This document shows, in pieces, positions 17,045-25,468 of a stretch of DNA of 38,553 nt (positions are counted from its first letter, which is position 1; each line of letters begins with the position of its first letter). This DNA comes from Parashewanella curva (GTDB taxonomy: Bacteria > Pseudomonadota > Gammaproteobacteria > Enterobacterales > Shewanellaceae). A model generated the notes under the pieces. The model saw only the letters and a program-made list of their open reading frames with translations. It had not been told where the DNA came from and did no database searches. Made by a program: the position numbers and the translations under genes. The stretch is from assembly GCF_003675895.1 (NCBI RefSeq), contig NZ_ML014792.1:1-38553 (forward strand), given 5' to 3'.

Positions 17045-18286
17045 ATGGCTCATGCTGTACAACCCGAAACCCCGCCAAGCAACTCTTATGCTTCAGCACT
17101 TATTAACAACTCTCAAATTACAACTCAAACTCCATCCGAGAAGTTTTTTGAGATGATATATAAAAAAATACAGGTATGTTTCCATCAAAGTCAATTAAAA
17201 GAAGTTAAGCGGCTCATTACGGAATTAACCGATATACAAAGACTTAAAATTAACGAACCCTATACAATAATTTGCCAAATGTCAGCCATTCATAACCTCA
17301 GACTGCTTGCAAGACCCAATGAGCAAAATAAATTCATTGTTGAATTCGAACACAATGAAGAAAGCTGCCAGCTAACTTTTAGTTATCGAATAGAAAATAT
17401 TACTGATGGTATAGTTGTAGAACTTCCAACGTTGAAATCGTCTGTCTCAAATAGAACATACTTTTGTGTCACTTTTGACTACAAGCAATTAAGCGATCCT
17501 ATTTCACATTCTGCCCCTTCGGAACTTTTTCTTACTCAACTCGATGGTCTCATCGCCTTTTCTGCAAATATCCATTGCAGTCAAGAAAGCAATGTTCCTG
17601 TTATCGATAGAGATTGCCTACTTGGATGGCAAGAGGCAATGGAGCAGATTTACAATTTAAAAGAAAACTATCTTAAAGAACAAAAAATGCTGCAAGATTA
17701 TGAACGGCAGAAGTTAGAGAAGCATCACCAACAAAATCCTCAGCACTACTCTCAGCCAACGGCTACAAAAACGACCAAGGTTAAAGTATCTGAAGTACAG
17801 CCAAGCACTCAGGCAACAAGAGCAACTTTTGACCAACAAGCAACTTCGACAATAGCACGCCGTAACTCTGAAACCGCATCTTCTTCATCTAAACAGATAC
17901 CAAAAGGCTTAACAAAATTCTATTTCGGTAAATTGGAAGAATTAAGCTTTAAAGATTTGGAATATGTACATTTGAGGTTTAAATGTTATCTAAGACAAAA
18001 GACTAACGCCTCACAGCTAGTTATAAAAACATTTTTGGGCACTCTAGAAGGAAATACCAAAAGAACTTGCATCATAATCTTACAAGACTTTAACAACTTA
18101 ATATCAGAGCATCCAAAGTCATCTTGGGCTATGTCACGATTACTGATTAATTTTCTAAAAGGTTTTTTATCGTCAGAGGAAACTAGAGAGTACTGTATTA
18201 GCCATAACCCTTTAGAAATAGCTAAATGGCTGTCTGAGATAGAAGAAAAGGAAAAAAAGTTTATCCCCGCCTCTAAATTAAGTTAA
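17045..18286 (+). CDS. Unrecognised 413-residue protein, possible effector-like
   Basis: Start ATG 17045 has GGAAG 7 nt upstream. There is no signal peptide or membrane segment. The N-terminus is polar and low in complexity (AVQPETPPSNSYASALINNS). Residues ~30-200 form a mixed alpha/beta region. Residues ~205-290 are a charged coiled-coil and Gln/Thr/Ser-rich linker (EQKMLQDYERQKLEKHHQQN), and ~295-413 an all-helical C-terminal domain (KLEELSFKDLEYVHLRFKCY). I cannot assign a family. The layout (disordered N-terminus, linker, helical module, no secretion signal) resembles the 488-residue protein at 25469 and the PPR-like protein at 33122. All three may belong to one class of host-directed proteins, which is inference only. 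Confidence 0.65.
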   Translation: MAHAVQPETPPSNSYASALINNSQITTQTPSEKFFEMIYKKIQVCFHQSQLKEVKRLITELTDIQRLKINEPYTIICQMSAIHNLRLLARPNEQNKFIVEFEHNEESCQLTFSYRIENITDGIVVELPTLKSSVSNRTYFCVTFDYKQLSDPISHSAPSELFLTQLDGLIAFSANIHCSQESNVPVIDRDCLLGWQEAMEQIYNLKENYLKEQKMLQDYERQKLEKHHQQNPQHYSQPTATKTTKVKVSEVQPSTQATRATFDQQATSTIARRNSETASSSSKQIPKGLTKFYFGKLEELSFKDLEYVHLRFKCYLRQKTNASQLVIKTFLGTLEGNTKRTCIIILQDFNNLISEHPKSSWAMSRLLINFLKGFLSSEETREYCISHNPLEIAKWLSEIEEKEKKFIPASKLS

Positions 18287-18310
18287 AAACCTAAGTGACT
18301 ATTTGGGTAA

Positions 18311-18376
18311 CCTGCTATAGGTTCTGCACCTGAAATGGTAGAACGCGCTGTAAAGGCTGCACGTAAAGGCGTTTAA
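18311..18376 (+). pseudogene. 3' end of a lost gene
   Basis: A short open stretch encodes PAIGSAPEMVERAVKAARKG plus V, then TAA, preceded in frame by TAA 18308-18310. It reads like the conserved helical C-terminus of a normal protein and is followed 18 bp later by a strong terminator. I could not identify the parent gene. The most likely history is a deletion or insertion that removed the body of the gene and left its tail. Confidence 0.4.
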
Positions 18377-18394
18377 CCCAGCGCTGAAAAGCAT

Positions 18395-18430
18395 AAAGCA
18401 GCTAGGTACGTTACAACTTAGCTGCTTTTT
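18395..18430 (+). terminator. Strong intrinsic terminator without an intact gene
   Basis: AAAGCAGCTA (18395-18404) and TAGCTGCTTT (18419-18428) form a perfect 10-bp stem, followed by TTCTATTT. It is the only clear plus-strand terminator after the 413-residue gene, which ends ~110 bp upstream, and may serve that gene now. Confidence 0.8.
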
Positions 18431-18445
18431 CTATTTAGAAAATAA

Positions 18446-18559
18446 TTATTGAGAGTTATGCTTACTCTGATATTGCTTATCAATGTAAGTGGTCAATACC
18501 ATGGCTAAAAAAACACCTACATAAGTCGCTGAAATTATCCAAATAAAATATTCTTGCAT
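18446..18559 (-). CDS. Small single-pass membrane protein, 37 residues
   Basis: ATG 18559 is preceded by a perfect AAGGAG (18566-18571) at 6-nt spacing. The product begins MQEYFIWIISATYVGVFLAM, continues VLTTYIDKQYQSKHNSQ and ends at TAA. One hydrophobic helix spans about residues 4-24; the tail is polar and basic, as in small inner-membrane accessory subunits. I do not recognise the family. A Fur-box-like sequence lies ~90 bp upstream on the same side, so iron control is possible. The ribosome site and helix make this a likely real gene despite its size. Confidence 0.65.
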   Translation of the reverse strand: MQEYFIWIISATYVGVFLAMVLTTYIDKQYQSKHNSQ

Positions 18560-18647
18560 AACACACTCCTTGTGATTAATTATTGTATTAATGAGGAACT
18601 TGCCCTCATTTAAGTTATAGCAAGATTCCTTGCATTTACCTCATTTT

Positions 18648-18666
18648 TGTGATGAAAATCATTATG
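18648..18666 (-). promoter_or_regulatory. Fur-box-like operator
   Basis: TGTGATGAAAATCATTATG matches 14 of 19 positions of the classical Fur consensus GATAATGATAATCATTATC. It lies between the 37-residue membrane gene (minus strand) and the Lon-like protease gene (plus strand, 128 bp away), so it could control either. The strand is given for the nearer leftward gene. Confidence 0.5.
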
Positions 18667-18793
18667 TTCATCTTTGATGAATCTATACTAAGATGGTAAT
18701 AATTATCGAATAATATTATCCATTCATACTTTGATCTCAGGTTTAAGCTGTACCGCTATTCAAAGAAAAACGCCTTAAACATCAGGACGGACT

Positions 18794-21199
18794 ATGACTC
18801 AAACTGACGCGCTGCATTCTTCTTTTTATGCTCCTGTAAAAAAACTTTCTGCTTCTCATGTGTACCGTTTTAGTAAGCTAAAATCGTTAAAGACAAAAAA
18901 CCAAACTACCGCCAACCTAGTACCTATCAATGAAATCGTTGGACAAGAACGAGCTCAGCAAGCCGTTGAATTTGCAATGGGAATGGAAGAAAAAGGCTAT
19001 AACATTTTTGCAATAGGTCAAAATGGGTTAGGCAAACGCACCATGATGCTGCGTTACTTGAACCAATTACAGTCTAACAGAGAATTATTTGATTGGTGTT
19101 ATGTCAGTAACTTTGACGAACCTCGAAGCCCGAAAGTACTAAAACTCGATATTGGTCATGCTAACGAGTTTAAAGAAGACATCGAAAAGTTAGTATTGCG
19201 TCTAGTCAAAGCTCTGCCTCTTTCCTTTGAAAATGAGATGTACTTTAAGCGTTCTGATCAACTTAAAAAGCAACTGGCTGATCAGCAAGATGAAGAGTTA
19301 TCCAAACTCACCAAAGAAGCTGAAAAACAAAATATCCAATTAGTCGTCACTCAGCAAGGTGATTACCAATTAATGGCACTTAACGGTAAAGAACCTCACA
19401 CGGAAGAAAGCTTTGAAAAACTGTCTAAAAAGAAAAAAGAAGCCATCGAAAAAAGCATTAGAGAGCTTGAAACCAAACTCAGACAAGCGGTTCGAACCTT
19501 TACTAAATGGGAAGAAGAATTCAGCGATAAACAACAAGAACACAATGAGCAAACCGCTTTAGAAGTCATCTGTCACTTTATTCAGCCTTTGTTGGATAAA
19601 TACAAATCCAACGATGAAGTTAGCCATCACCTTGTTGCCATGCAAAAAGATATGGTAACAAATGTTGATTTGTTCATTGAGCAGAGTGAAGACCAACTTG
19701 GACTTGCATACGCGACGTTAGAAAAAAAGATGCCCCGTCGGTATCAAGTTAATGTTATTGTTCAACAACAAGACGAGCACTTCCCCATTCAGGTTGAAGA
19801 AAGCCCTAGCTACCACAGCTTGTTTGGCTATGTTGAAAACGCCACTTTTAAAGGGACGGTTTTCACTGACTTCTCATTAATCAGAGCCGGCAGCTTACAT
19901 AAAGCCAATGGTGGTGTTTTGATGATCGACGCTATGAAAGTACTAGAGCGCCCATATGTATGGGATGGCTTAAAGCGTGCATTACGAGCTCGAAAGCTCG
20001 ATTTAAGCTCATTAGAGCGTGAAGTGTCACTGTCAGGCAGTATTTCAATTGAGCCAGAATCAATTCCGCTTGATGTAAAAATCATCATGTTTGGTGATCA
20101 TCAAACCTATCACCTACTCCAGCACTACGACCCAGATTTCAAAGAACTGTTTCGGGTAACGGCTGATTTTGAAACTCACATGCCAAGAACCGAAGAAAGC
20201 GAACAGCATTACGCTCGGTTTATCGCTTCTATTGTCCACGACAATGGTATGCTTCATTGTGATAAATCAGCCATAGAGAGAGTTATTGAATACAGTTCTC
20301 GTCGCGCAGATGATCAAAATAAATTATCTTTGTATTCTGCTGATATTGCCAACCTACTGCGTGAAACTAACTTCGTTGCCAAAAACGATAATGCAAAAAA
20401 GATCAGCGCAAGTCATGTTCAGAAAGCATTAGATAATCAAGAGCATCGTGTTTCAAAGCTTAAAGATATAATGCAAGAAGATGTAGATAAAGGTCGCACT
20501 TTGCTGCAAGTACAAGGGTCAGCAATTGGACAAATTAACGCTCTAACAGTTATATCCACTGGTGAGCATCGTTTTGGATTACCTAGTCGCATCACTGCAA
20601 ATACAGCCTATGGCGAAGGTGAAGTGCTTGATGTAGAACACAAAGTCAAACTTGGTGGACAAATCCATAGCAAAGGCGTTTTGATATTAACTTCATACCT
20701 AGCTTCTATGTTAGGAAAGAGTGCAGAGATTCCACTAACGACCTACTTAACTTTTGAGCAATCCTACTCAGGTGTAGATGGTGATAGCGCTTCATTAGCG
20801 GAATATTGTGCGGTACTGTCAGCAATTAGTGAAGTTCCATTAAGGCAAGATATAGCAATAACAGGCTCAATGGATCAGTTTGGCGTCGCTCAGCCTATCG
20901 GCGGTGTTAATGAGAAAATCGAAGGTTTCTTTAATGTTTGTATGGCTAAAGGTTTCAGCAAACAACAAGGTGTGATTATCCCCCAAAGTAATGTTGATAA
21001 CCTGATGCTAAGGGAAGATATTGTCGAAGCCATAAAAAGAAAGCAATTCCATATTTGGGCCATTAGCCATGTAAGTCAAGCCATAAAGCTACTAACAGGA
21101 AAAGCGGCTGGTGAGCAAACGACAACAGGCTACACCAAAGATTCGGTTTATAATTCCGCATACAATAAGCTTGAATGCCTTCGAGGTAATGAGGAATAA
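18794..21199 (+). CDS. Lon-like ATP-dependent protease (YcbZ/LonH group)
   Basis: The 801-residue protein starts at ATG 18794 with AGGA upstream. The N-terminal part (EIVGQERAQQAVEFAMGMEE) leads to the Walker A FAIGQNGLGKRTMM. A long coiled-coil insertion (about 155-270) follows, then the rest of the AAA domain (GSLHKANGGVLMIDAMKVLE). The C-terminal Lon protease domain holds the Ser-Lys dyad: the serine in GVDGDSASLAEYCAVLSAIS and the lysine in QPIGGVNEKIEGFFNVC. E. coli YcbZ is shorter (~586), while marine relatives are often ~790-800, so the length is normal. It probably degrades unfolded or specific proteins in the cytoplasm. It is a single-gene unit. Confidence 0.9.
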   Translation: MTQTDALHSSFYAPVKKLSASHVYRFSKLKSLKTKNQTTANLVPINEIVGQERAQQAVEFAMGMEEKGYNIFAIGQNGLGKRTMMLRYLNQLQSNRELFDWCYVSNFDEPRSPKVLKLDIGHANEFKEDIEKLVLRLVKALPLSFENEMYFKRSDQLKKQLADQQDEELSKLTKEAEKQNIQLVVTQQGDYQLMALNGKEPHTEESFEKLSKKKKEAIEKSIRELETKLRQAVRTFTKWEEEFSDKQQEHNEQTALEVICHFIQPLLDKYKSNDEVSHHLVAMQKDMVTNVDLFIEQSEDQLGLAYATLEKKMPRRYQVNVIVQQQDEHFPIQVEESPSYHSLFGYVENATFKGTVFTDFSLIRAGSLHKANGGVLMIDAMKVLERPYVWDGLKRALRARKLDLSSLEREVSLSGSISIEPESIPLDVKIIMFGDHQTYHLLQHYDPDFKELFRVTADFETHMPRTEESEQHYARFIASIVHDNGMLHCDKSAIERVIEYSSRRADDQNKLSLYSADIANLLRETNFVAKNDNAKKISASHVQKALDNQEHRVSKLKDIMQEDVDKGRTLLQVQGSAIGQINALTVISTGEHRFGLPSRITANTAYGEGEVLDVEHKVKLGGQIHSKGVLILTSYLASMLGKSAEIPLTTYLTFEQSYSGVDGDSASLAEYCAVLSAISEVPLRQDIAITGSMDQFGVAQPIGGVNEKIEGFFNVCMAKGFSKQQGVIIPQSNVDNLMLREDIVEAIKRKQFHIWAISHVSQAIKLLTGKAAGEQTTTGYTKDSVYNSAYNKLECLRGNEE

Positions 21200-21245
21200 C
21201 AGCACTTTATTGCGTGTAGCGGATTTGCACAGATCCTCTATTCGC

Positions 21246-21623
21246 TTAATGTCTACTTTTTTTTCCTGATTTTGATGTCTCCGGTTGAAATTGAGAATAA
21301 TATTTATTTGCTTTCCATTGCTGCTCTAAAAACCTAGTAAGCCGTGTACTTTGTTGGCACACTGAGCTTTTTTCATAAGGCCTGAATATTGGTTGTGAGT
21401 TCGATTGTTGGAGTCGTACTGCTATAATTGTATCGTGTTTTGAAGAACTTCCGGAATCAATATACACCTTAATTTTTTCGTAAACCCCACCCTTTTGGCC
21501 TTTTGTAGCATACAATGAACGGTTAACTGTAGCTACATCATCCTTTGAAAGTTCTCGTTGATATTGGCCATCAGAGGTATGGCAGCAAACAGTAATCTGA
21601 GGTAAAGAAGCCGCAGTAGCCAT
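21246..21623 (-). CDS. Hypothetical protein, 125 residues
   Basis: The likely start is ATG 21623 (MATAASLPQITVCCHTSDGQ); a TTG 18 bp earlier is possible, and neither has a strong Shine-Dalgarno. The central part (KGGVYEKIKVYIDSGSSSKH) looks like a beta-strand-rich core. The C-terminus is helical and basic (RLTRFLEQQWKANKYYSQFQ, then SGKKSRH). There is no signal peptide and no recognised family. It lies 70 bp downstream of the first of two small paralogous genes on the same strand, so the three may form a unit. Confidence 0.5.
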   Translation of the reverse strand: MATAASLPQITVCCHTSDGQYQRELSKDDVATVNRSLYATKGQKGGVYEKIKVYIDSGSSSKHDTIIAVRLQQSNSQPIFRPYEKSSVCQQSTRLTRFLEQQWKANKYYSQFQPETSKSGKKSRH

Positions 21624-21693
21624 GACAAAAATCTCATTCAAATCAATTAACTGCTAGAATATCAGATCAAGCTGACGGAAAACTGAATAAGCA

Positions 21694-21936
21694 TTACTCA
21701 TTAACTGCATTAACAACTGAAATGCGCTCGCCCATTCCATTTAAAAGCTGACAACTCCCTTCTAACACAGCCATTATATTTTTCCCCTGCCTAAATTCAT
21801 CAGGTAATTTAATACGCCCACTACCTCTATGGGGAAGTTCATGGAGTACTCGTGAGTACAAAATCACCCCAGCTGGTGCTTCAAAATACAATACTGTTAC
21901 AGTATTAGTGTTTTTAGAGTTACCACTCTGGTGCAT
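21694..21936 (-). CDS. Small TIGR02922-like protein, copy 1 (80 residues)
   Basis: The pattern VTVLYFEAPAGVILYSRVLH, then ELPHRGSGRIKLPDEFRQGK and NIMAVLEGSCQLLNGMGERI matches my memory of the TIGR02922 family, small proteins of unknown function in Shewanella, Colwellia and relatives. It is a clear paralogue of the gene at 22130-22372, of the same length (80 residues). AAGGA precedes the ATG by 10 nt. There is no signal peptide, so it is probably cytoplasmic. Confidence 0.65.
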   Translation of the reverse strand: MHQSGNSKNTNTVTVLYFEAPAGVILYSRVLHELPHRGSGRIKLPDEFRQGKNIMAVLEGSCQLLNGMGERISVVNAVNE

Positions 21937-22129
21937 GATACTTCATTCCTTGTTAGTTTTTGCCTACTCCGATGTGTCGCAGCGCCGTAAAAAAATTCAA
22001 AACAGAAGTTGAAATTATCAAAAAAAATAAATTTTAATACAAGAGGATAGGCGAAAACAAACTAGCTTAACCAATGAAAATTTGACATGAATCAAACCGA
22101 TTTATAATTACGTTGATTACCCACTTAAC

Positions 22130-22372
22130 TTATTGATTAGCAGCATGAATAAATGGTTGCCTTTCACCAGCGCCATTGAGTAAATCACATACACCATTAA
22201 AGACGGTAAGGATATGCTTATTTCGCCTAAAATCATCGGGAAGAATGACTCTACCATTATCACTAACTGGCATCTCATGCATCACTAATCGATAGACTTT
22301 ATCACCCTTTCTTTCATCAAGATAAGTGACAGTGACCGTCGCAGTCTTTGGTGTAATGTTACTTTGAGCCAT
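22130..22372 (-). CDS. Small TIGR02922-like protein, copy 2 (80 residues)
   Basis: The start is set at ATG 22372 (MAQSNITPKTATVTVTYLDE), with AGAGGAAG just upstream and a length equal to copy 1; a TTG at 22390 overlaps this Shine-Dalgarno. The core (MHEMPVSDNGRVILPDDFRR, NKHILTVFNGVCDLLNGAGE) aligns with copy 1 over its whole length. Function is unknown. The copies are separated by 193 bp without a gene and probably arose by duplication. The gene is divergent from the YeeN-type gene. Confidence 0.7.
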   Translation of the reverse strand: MAQSNITPKTATVTVTYLDERKGDKVYRLVMHEMPVSDNGRVILPDDFRRNKHILTVFNGVCDLLNGAGERQPFIHAANQ

Positions 22373-22505
22373 AACTTCCTCTGAGGTCAAATAATGCTAA
22401 CTCTTTAGTTATAGTTCAAAATCATTAGCTCTCAACTTCAACTACAAATAAAAATTGAACCTGTTAGAATTGATGAGTTTTTTGATTTGAGATACAGAGA
22501 CTAAG

Positions 22506-23231
22506 ATGGGAAGAGCTTTCCAAAACCGCAAAGAGTCTATGGCCAAAACGGCTGGCATGAAAACTCGCTTATACTCACGTTACGGTAAAGAAATTTATAT
22601 ATGCGCCAAAAACGGTGGTGTTGAGCCTGACGGTAACATCGCGCTAAAACACCTGATCACCAGAGCTAAAAAAGACCAAGTTCCAGCACATGTTATCGAA
22701 AAAGCCATTGATAAAGCCAAAGGTGGCGGTGGTGAAGATTACGAAGGCGCACGTTACGAAGGGTTTGGCCCAAATAACTGTATGCTAATCGTTGACTGCC
22801 TAACAGATAACGTTAAACGCACCTACACCGAAGTTCGTCAAGCTTTTGTTAAAAATGATGCAAAATTAGGCGGCCCAGGCACTGTTGCCCACATGTTTGA
22901 TCACTCAGCCGTTTTTGTATTTGAAGGCGATGATGATGAAGCAATATTGGAAGCATTGATGATGGCTGATGTCGATGTCACCGATGTCGAAGTAGAAGAT
23001 GGTTTAACCAGTGTTTACGCGCCTCATACTGAATATAACAAGACTCGCACAGCATTATTAGACACCTTAGGTGAGATTGAGTTTAAGGTTGATAACATTT
23101 CATGGGTGCCACAAACCATGACTGAAGTCAGCGATGCAGAACAAATCGAGCAGTTTGATAAGTTAATTGCAGCTCTTGAAGACTGTGACGACGTACAAAA
23201 TGTTTACCACAACGCTGAAGTGGTTGAGTAA
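22506..23231 (+). CDS. YebC/PmpR-family protein, YeeN-type
   Basis: The 241-residue protein opens with [20 protein letters not shown] and has [40 protein letters not shown] and a final [16 protein letters not shown], the hallmarks of the YebC/TACO1 family. The N-terminus and length are closer to E. coli YeeN than to YebC. Family members were described as DNA-binding regulators (PmpR); recent work links YebC/TACO1 proteins to translation of polyproline stretches. A second canonical yebC is expected elsewhere, next to ruvC. It is a single-gene unit with ATG 22506. Confidence 0.88.
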   Translation: MGRAFQNRKESMAKTAGMKTRLYSRYGKEIYICAKNGGVEPDGNIALKHLITRAKKDQVPAHVIEKAIDKAKGGGGEDYEGARYEGFGPNNCMLIVDCLTDNVKRTYTEVRQAFVKNDAKLGGPGTVAHMFDHSAVFVFEGDDDEAILEALMMADVDVTDVEVEDGLTSVYAPHTEYNKTRTALLDTLGEIEFKVDNISWVPQTMTEVSDAEQIEQFDKLIAALEDCDDVQNVYHNAEVVE

Positions 23232-23248
23232 GCTTGAGTAATTACTGA

Positions 23249-23279
23249 AAGGAGCTGAGCCAATTCAACTCTGCTCCTT
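23249..23279. terminator. Hairpin between the convergent YeeN-type and lipoprotein genes
   Basis: AAGGAGC (23249-23255) pairs with GCTCCTT (23273-23279) over a 17-nt loop that can itself pair in part (TGAG/CTCT). It lies midway between the two stop codons. T tails are poor on both strands, so efficiency is uncertain. Confidence 0.4.
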
Positions 23280-23306
23280 ATTCGATTAATTTGAAAATGA
23301 GCTTTA

Positions 23307-25235
23307 TCACTTTTTAAGTGCTTTCCTCATTTCATTAAGTGCTTTTTGGTTTACCGCAAACCTTTCATTAAAAAAGTTATCTCCTTCCTCAAAAAACACA
23401 CCAAATCGGTTATAAGTCCCTACTTTAGATATCCCTAATTTTGCAGGCAAATGTGGTAGTTGTCTGCGGTAAAAGTATGGGATACTAATTATCGCTGTAT
23501 CAACGCCATTAACCACTTTTCTTTCCCAAAAATCAGTGCCATGGGTTTTAAATGTGGCATTAAGTTCCCCTTGCCTGAAAGTCAAGATGGTCAAATTGTT
23601 AACCACTTCAGAATCAACTTTAATATTGTTAAGATCTCCTATAAGTTGATTGAACCTTACTACGTATTTACCATCACTATTTTTTCCTTGCAGATAAGCA
23701 ACAAGATGAACTTTGTCGAACAAAGAGCCAGAACTTTCACTCAAACTTCCTAAATAAATAATATCGGGTATTTGGTTTTCTACGCCTTGAAAAATAAATC
23801 CAGACTTAGTATTCCTTTGTACATACGCGCTGATATTTCTTGCTCCCACTGTTCTATCTTCTACGCGAATAATGTCTACATAGTTACAAAGCCCAGCGAT
23901 AGGATCATCTTCTAGTGGACTACAATCTTTCTCTTCCTGATAAAACATGTGGTCTTGATCCATTCTGATGGCTAAGTCATAGCCATAAATACCTTGCCCT
24001 GATGGAAAACGCCCATTATGACTACTGTGTGGCGCAAGCGCATTCGTCCAAGCGTCATACATACCGAACGAATAGGTGGCGGCTGACATCAAGGTATTTT
24101 GTAAATCAAAAAGCCGTCCAGAAACTAAAATATTAAATGAGCTAACACCATTATTAGAAATGCTTATCAGGCTATCAGATTGAGAAATTAAAGTAAGATA
24201 TGGCAATAAAGGGTTTACTTGCTCAGCATCAATCAAGCCAACCTGCCTAGATGTTTCAGAAAAATAGGTTTGCGTGGTTTCTTTTTCTGTTTCAGGGTTT
24301 ATCACCAAATGTTTTGTCAGCTCAGGGAAAAAAGAGGGTTGATAATAAGAGTATGCCAGCACTGACTCTGAATCTTGCAAAGCAATCAACTTTTCCTCAT
24401 GAGTATCCGTTTTAAAATAGCTGGTAATGTCAAAATCGGTTTTTCTGTACTTTCTTACGGACATGATGGCAGATAATTCAACCATAGATGGTTTATATAC
24501 ATCTTTTTTACTCGGTGCTTTTTGAGTATCCAGCTGTTGTGTATTGATTAACTCTGTATCGAATTGAATGTTTGAAGTGTATTGCTTTAACTGATTATGT
24601 AAATGGTGTATCGCTAAATGGTGCTTTCTTGAATTAGACAACACGCGTAATGCGTCTGTCGATTCAATTTCGTTAATGGCCGAGACATATTCATCAGGAT
24701 AATCTTTCGCAATATCTTGATAGGCTTCTGCTTCAATAATTGAAACAGGCGTTGAACTTGCATTGCCTTTTTCAGCAATATAATCATTACATGACGATAA
24801 GTTAGTAAAAGCTTGTTGATAAAATTCAGCTTCAGCTTCTTGCTGTGATAGGCCTAAATAAGTTTTATGGTGCACTATAGATGTCATAGGGCTGATAACA
24901 CCGCAATCTTTATACGCAGCTAACTTGTATTCAAAGTTAACCGGTTGCTGACTGTTGGCAAATAGTGAGTTTTTTGTGACTTCAGCGAGCAGAGTACAAC
25001 TGCTGTTCAACTGATTTGAAAAAACGTAGCCCTCATTATCTGAGTAAGCTATGGATTCATCTACGTCACATTGAGCATTGTCATTGCAGTCTGAGCAAAC
25101 TTTTGCATTTTGAATGTAGTCATCATGAGAAAGCACACGAACTTTTGAAGTATTAACTTCAGCTTCACTGCTATCATTACAGCCTATACATAACAAGGTA
25201 ACAATAATTACAACGACTAACTTGTTAACATCCAT
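23307..25235 (-). CDS. Large lipoprotein, 642 residues, function unknown
   Basis: The start is ATG 25235 (MDVNKLVVVIIVTLLCIGCN), with AGGA 8 nt upstream and a type II signal peptide with lipobox LCIGC. The mature N-terminus contains VCSDCNDNAQCDVDESIAYS followed by DNEGYVF, a Cys- and Asp-rich loop as seen at the front of several Shewanella/Vibrio lipoproteins and reminiscent of calcium-binding loops. The remaining ~550 residues are helical and then beta-rich, and I recognise no catalytic motif. Likely location is the cell envelope, possibly surface-exposed. It is a single-gene unit, divergent from the death-fold-like gene at 25469. Confidence 0.7.
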   Translation of the reverse strand: MDVNKLVVVIIVTLLCIGCNDSSEAEVNTSKVRVLSHDDYIQNAKVCSDCNDNAQCDVDESIAYSDNEGYVFSNQLNSSCTLLAEVTKNSLFANSQQPVNFEYKLAAYKDCGVISPMTSIVHHKTYLGLSQQEAEAEFYQQAFTNLSSCNDYIAEKGNASSTPVSIIEAEAYQDIAKDYPDEYVSAINEIESTDALRVLSNSRKHHLAIHHLHNQLKQYTSNIQFDTELINTQQLDTQKAPSKKDVYKPSMVELSAIMSVRKYRKTDFDITSYFKTDTHEEKLIALQDSESVLAYSYYQPSFFPELTKHLVINPETEKETTQTYFSETSRQVGLIDAEQVNPLLPYLTLISQSDSLISISNNGVSSFNILVSGRLFDLQNTLMSAATYSFGMYDAWTNALAPHSSHNGRFPSGQGIYGYDLAIRMDQDHMFYQEEKDCSPLEDDPIAGLCNYVDIIRVEDRTVGARNISAYVQRNTKSGFIFQGVENQIPDIIYLGSLSESSGSLFDKVHLVAYLQGKNSDGKYVVRFNQLIGDLNNIKVDSEVVNNLTILTFRQGELNATFKTHGTDFWERKVVNGVDTAIISIPYFYRRQLPHLPAKLGISKVGTYNRFGVFFEEGDNFFNERFAVNQKALNEMRKALKK

Positions 25236-25468
25236 GTTCTTTTTCCTACTTCTGAAACAGCAGCTCACTGCCGTGCAATGAACTTTACTCTAATTAAGAA
25301 TAGTAGAAGAAAAATAAGTCGACTTTTAAAAAATCGGCATTGAATGATTTCTCTGAAAACAAAATTTAAATTCTTACCCTACCCCAATTATAAATAAAAT
25401 TTAATCACTACCTGTATAGGTATGTGATAGTTTACCTATCCGTTTATTCTGTTATTAGAGGATCTATT

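Noticed and set aside
18794-21199. Long coiled-coil insertion in the Lon-like protease as a possible novel fusion
   Set aside because: Marine YcbZ/LonH relatives of ~790-800 residues normally carry this insertion; it is not unusual.
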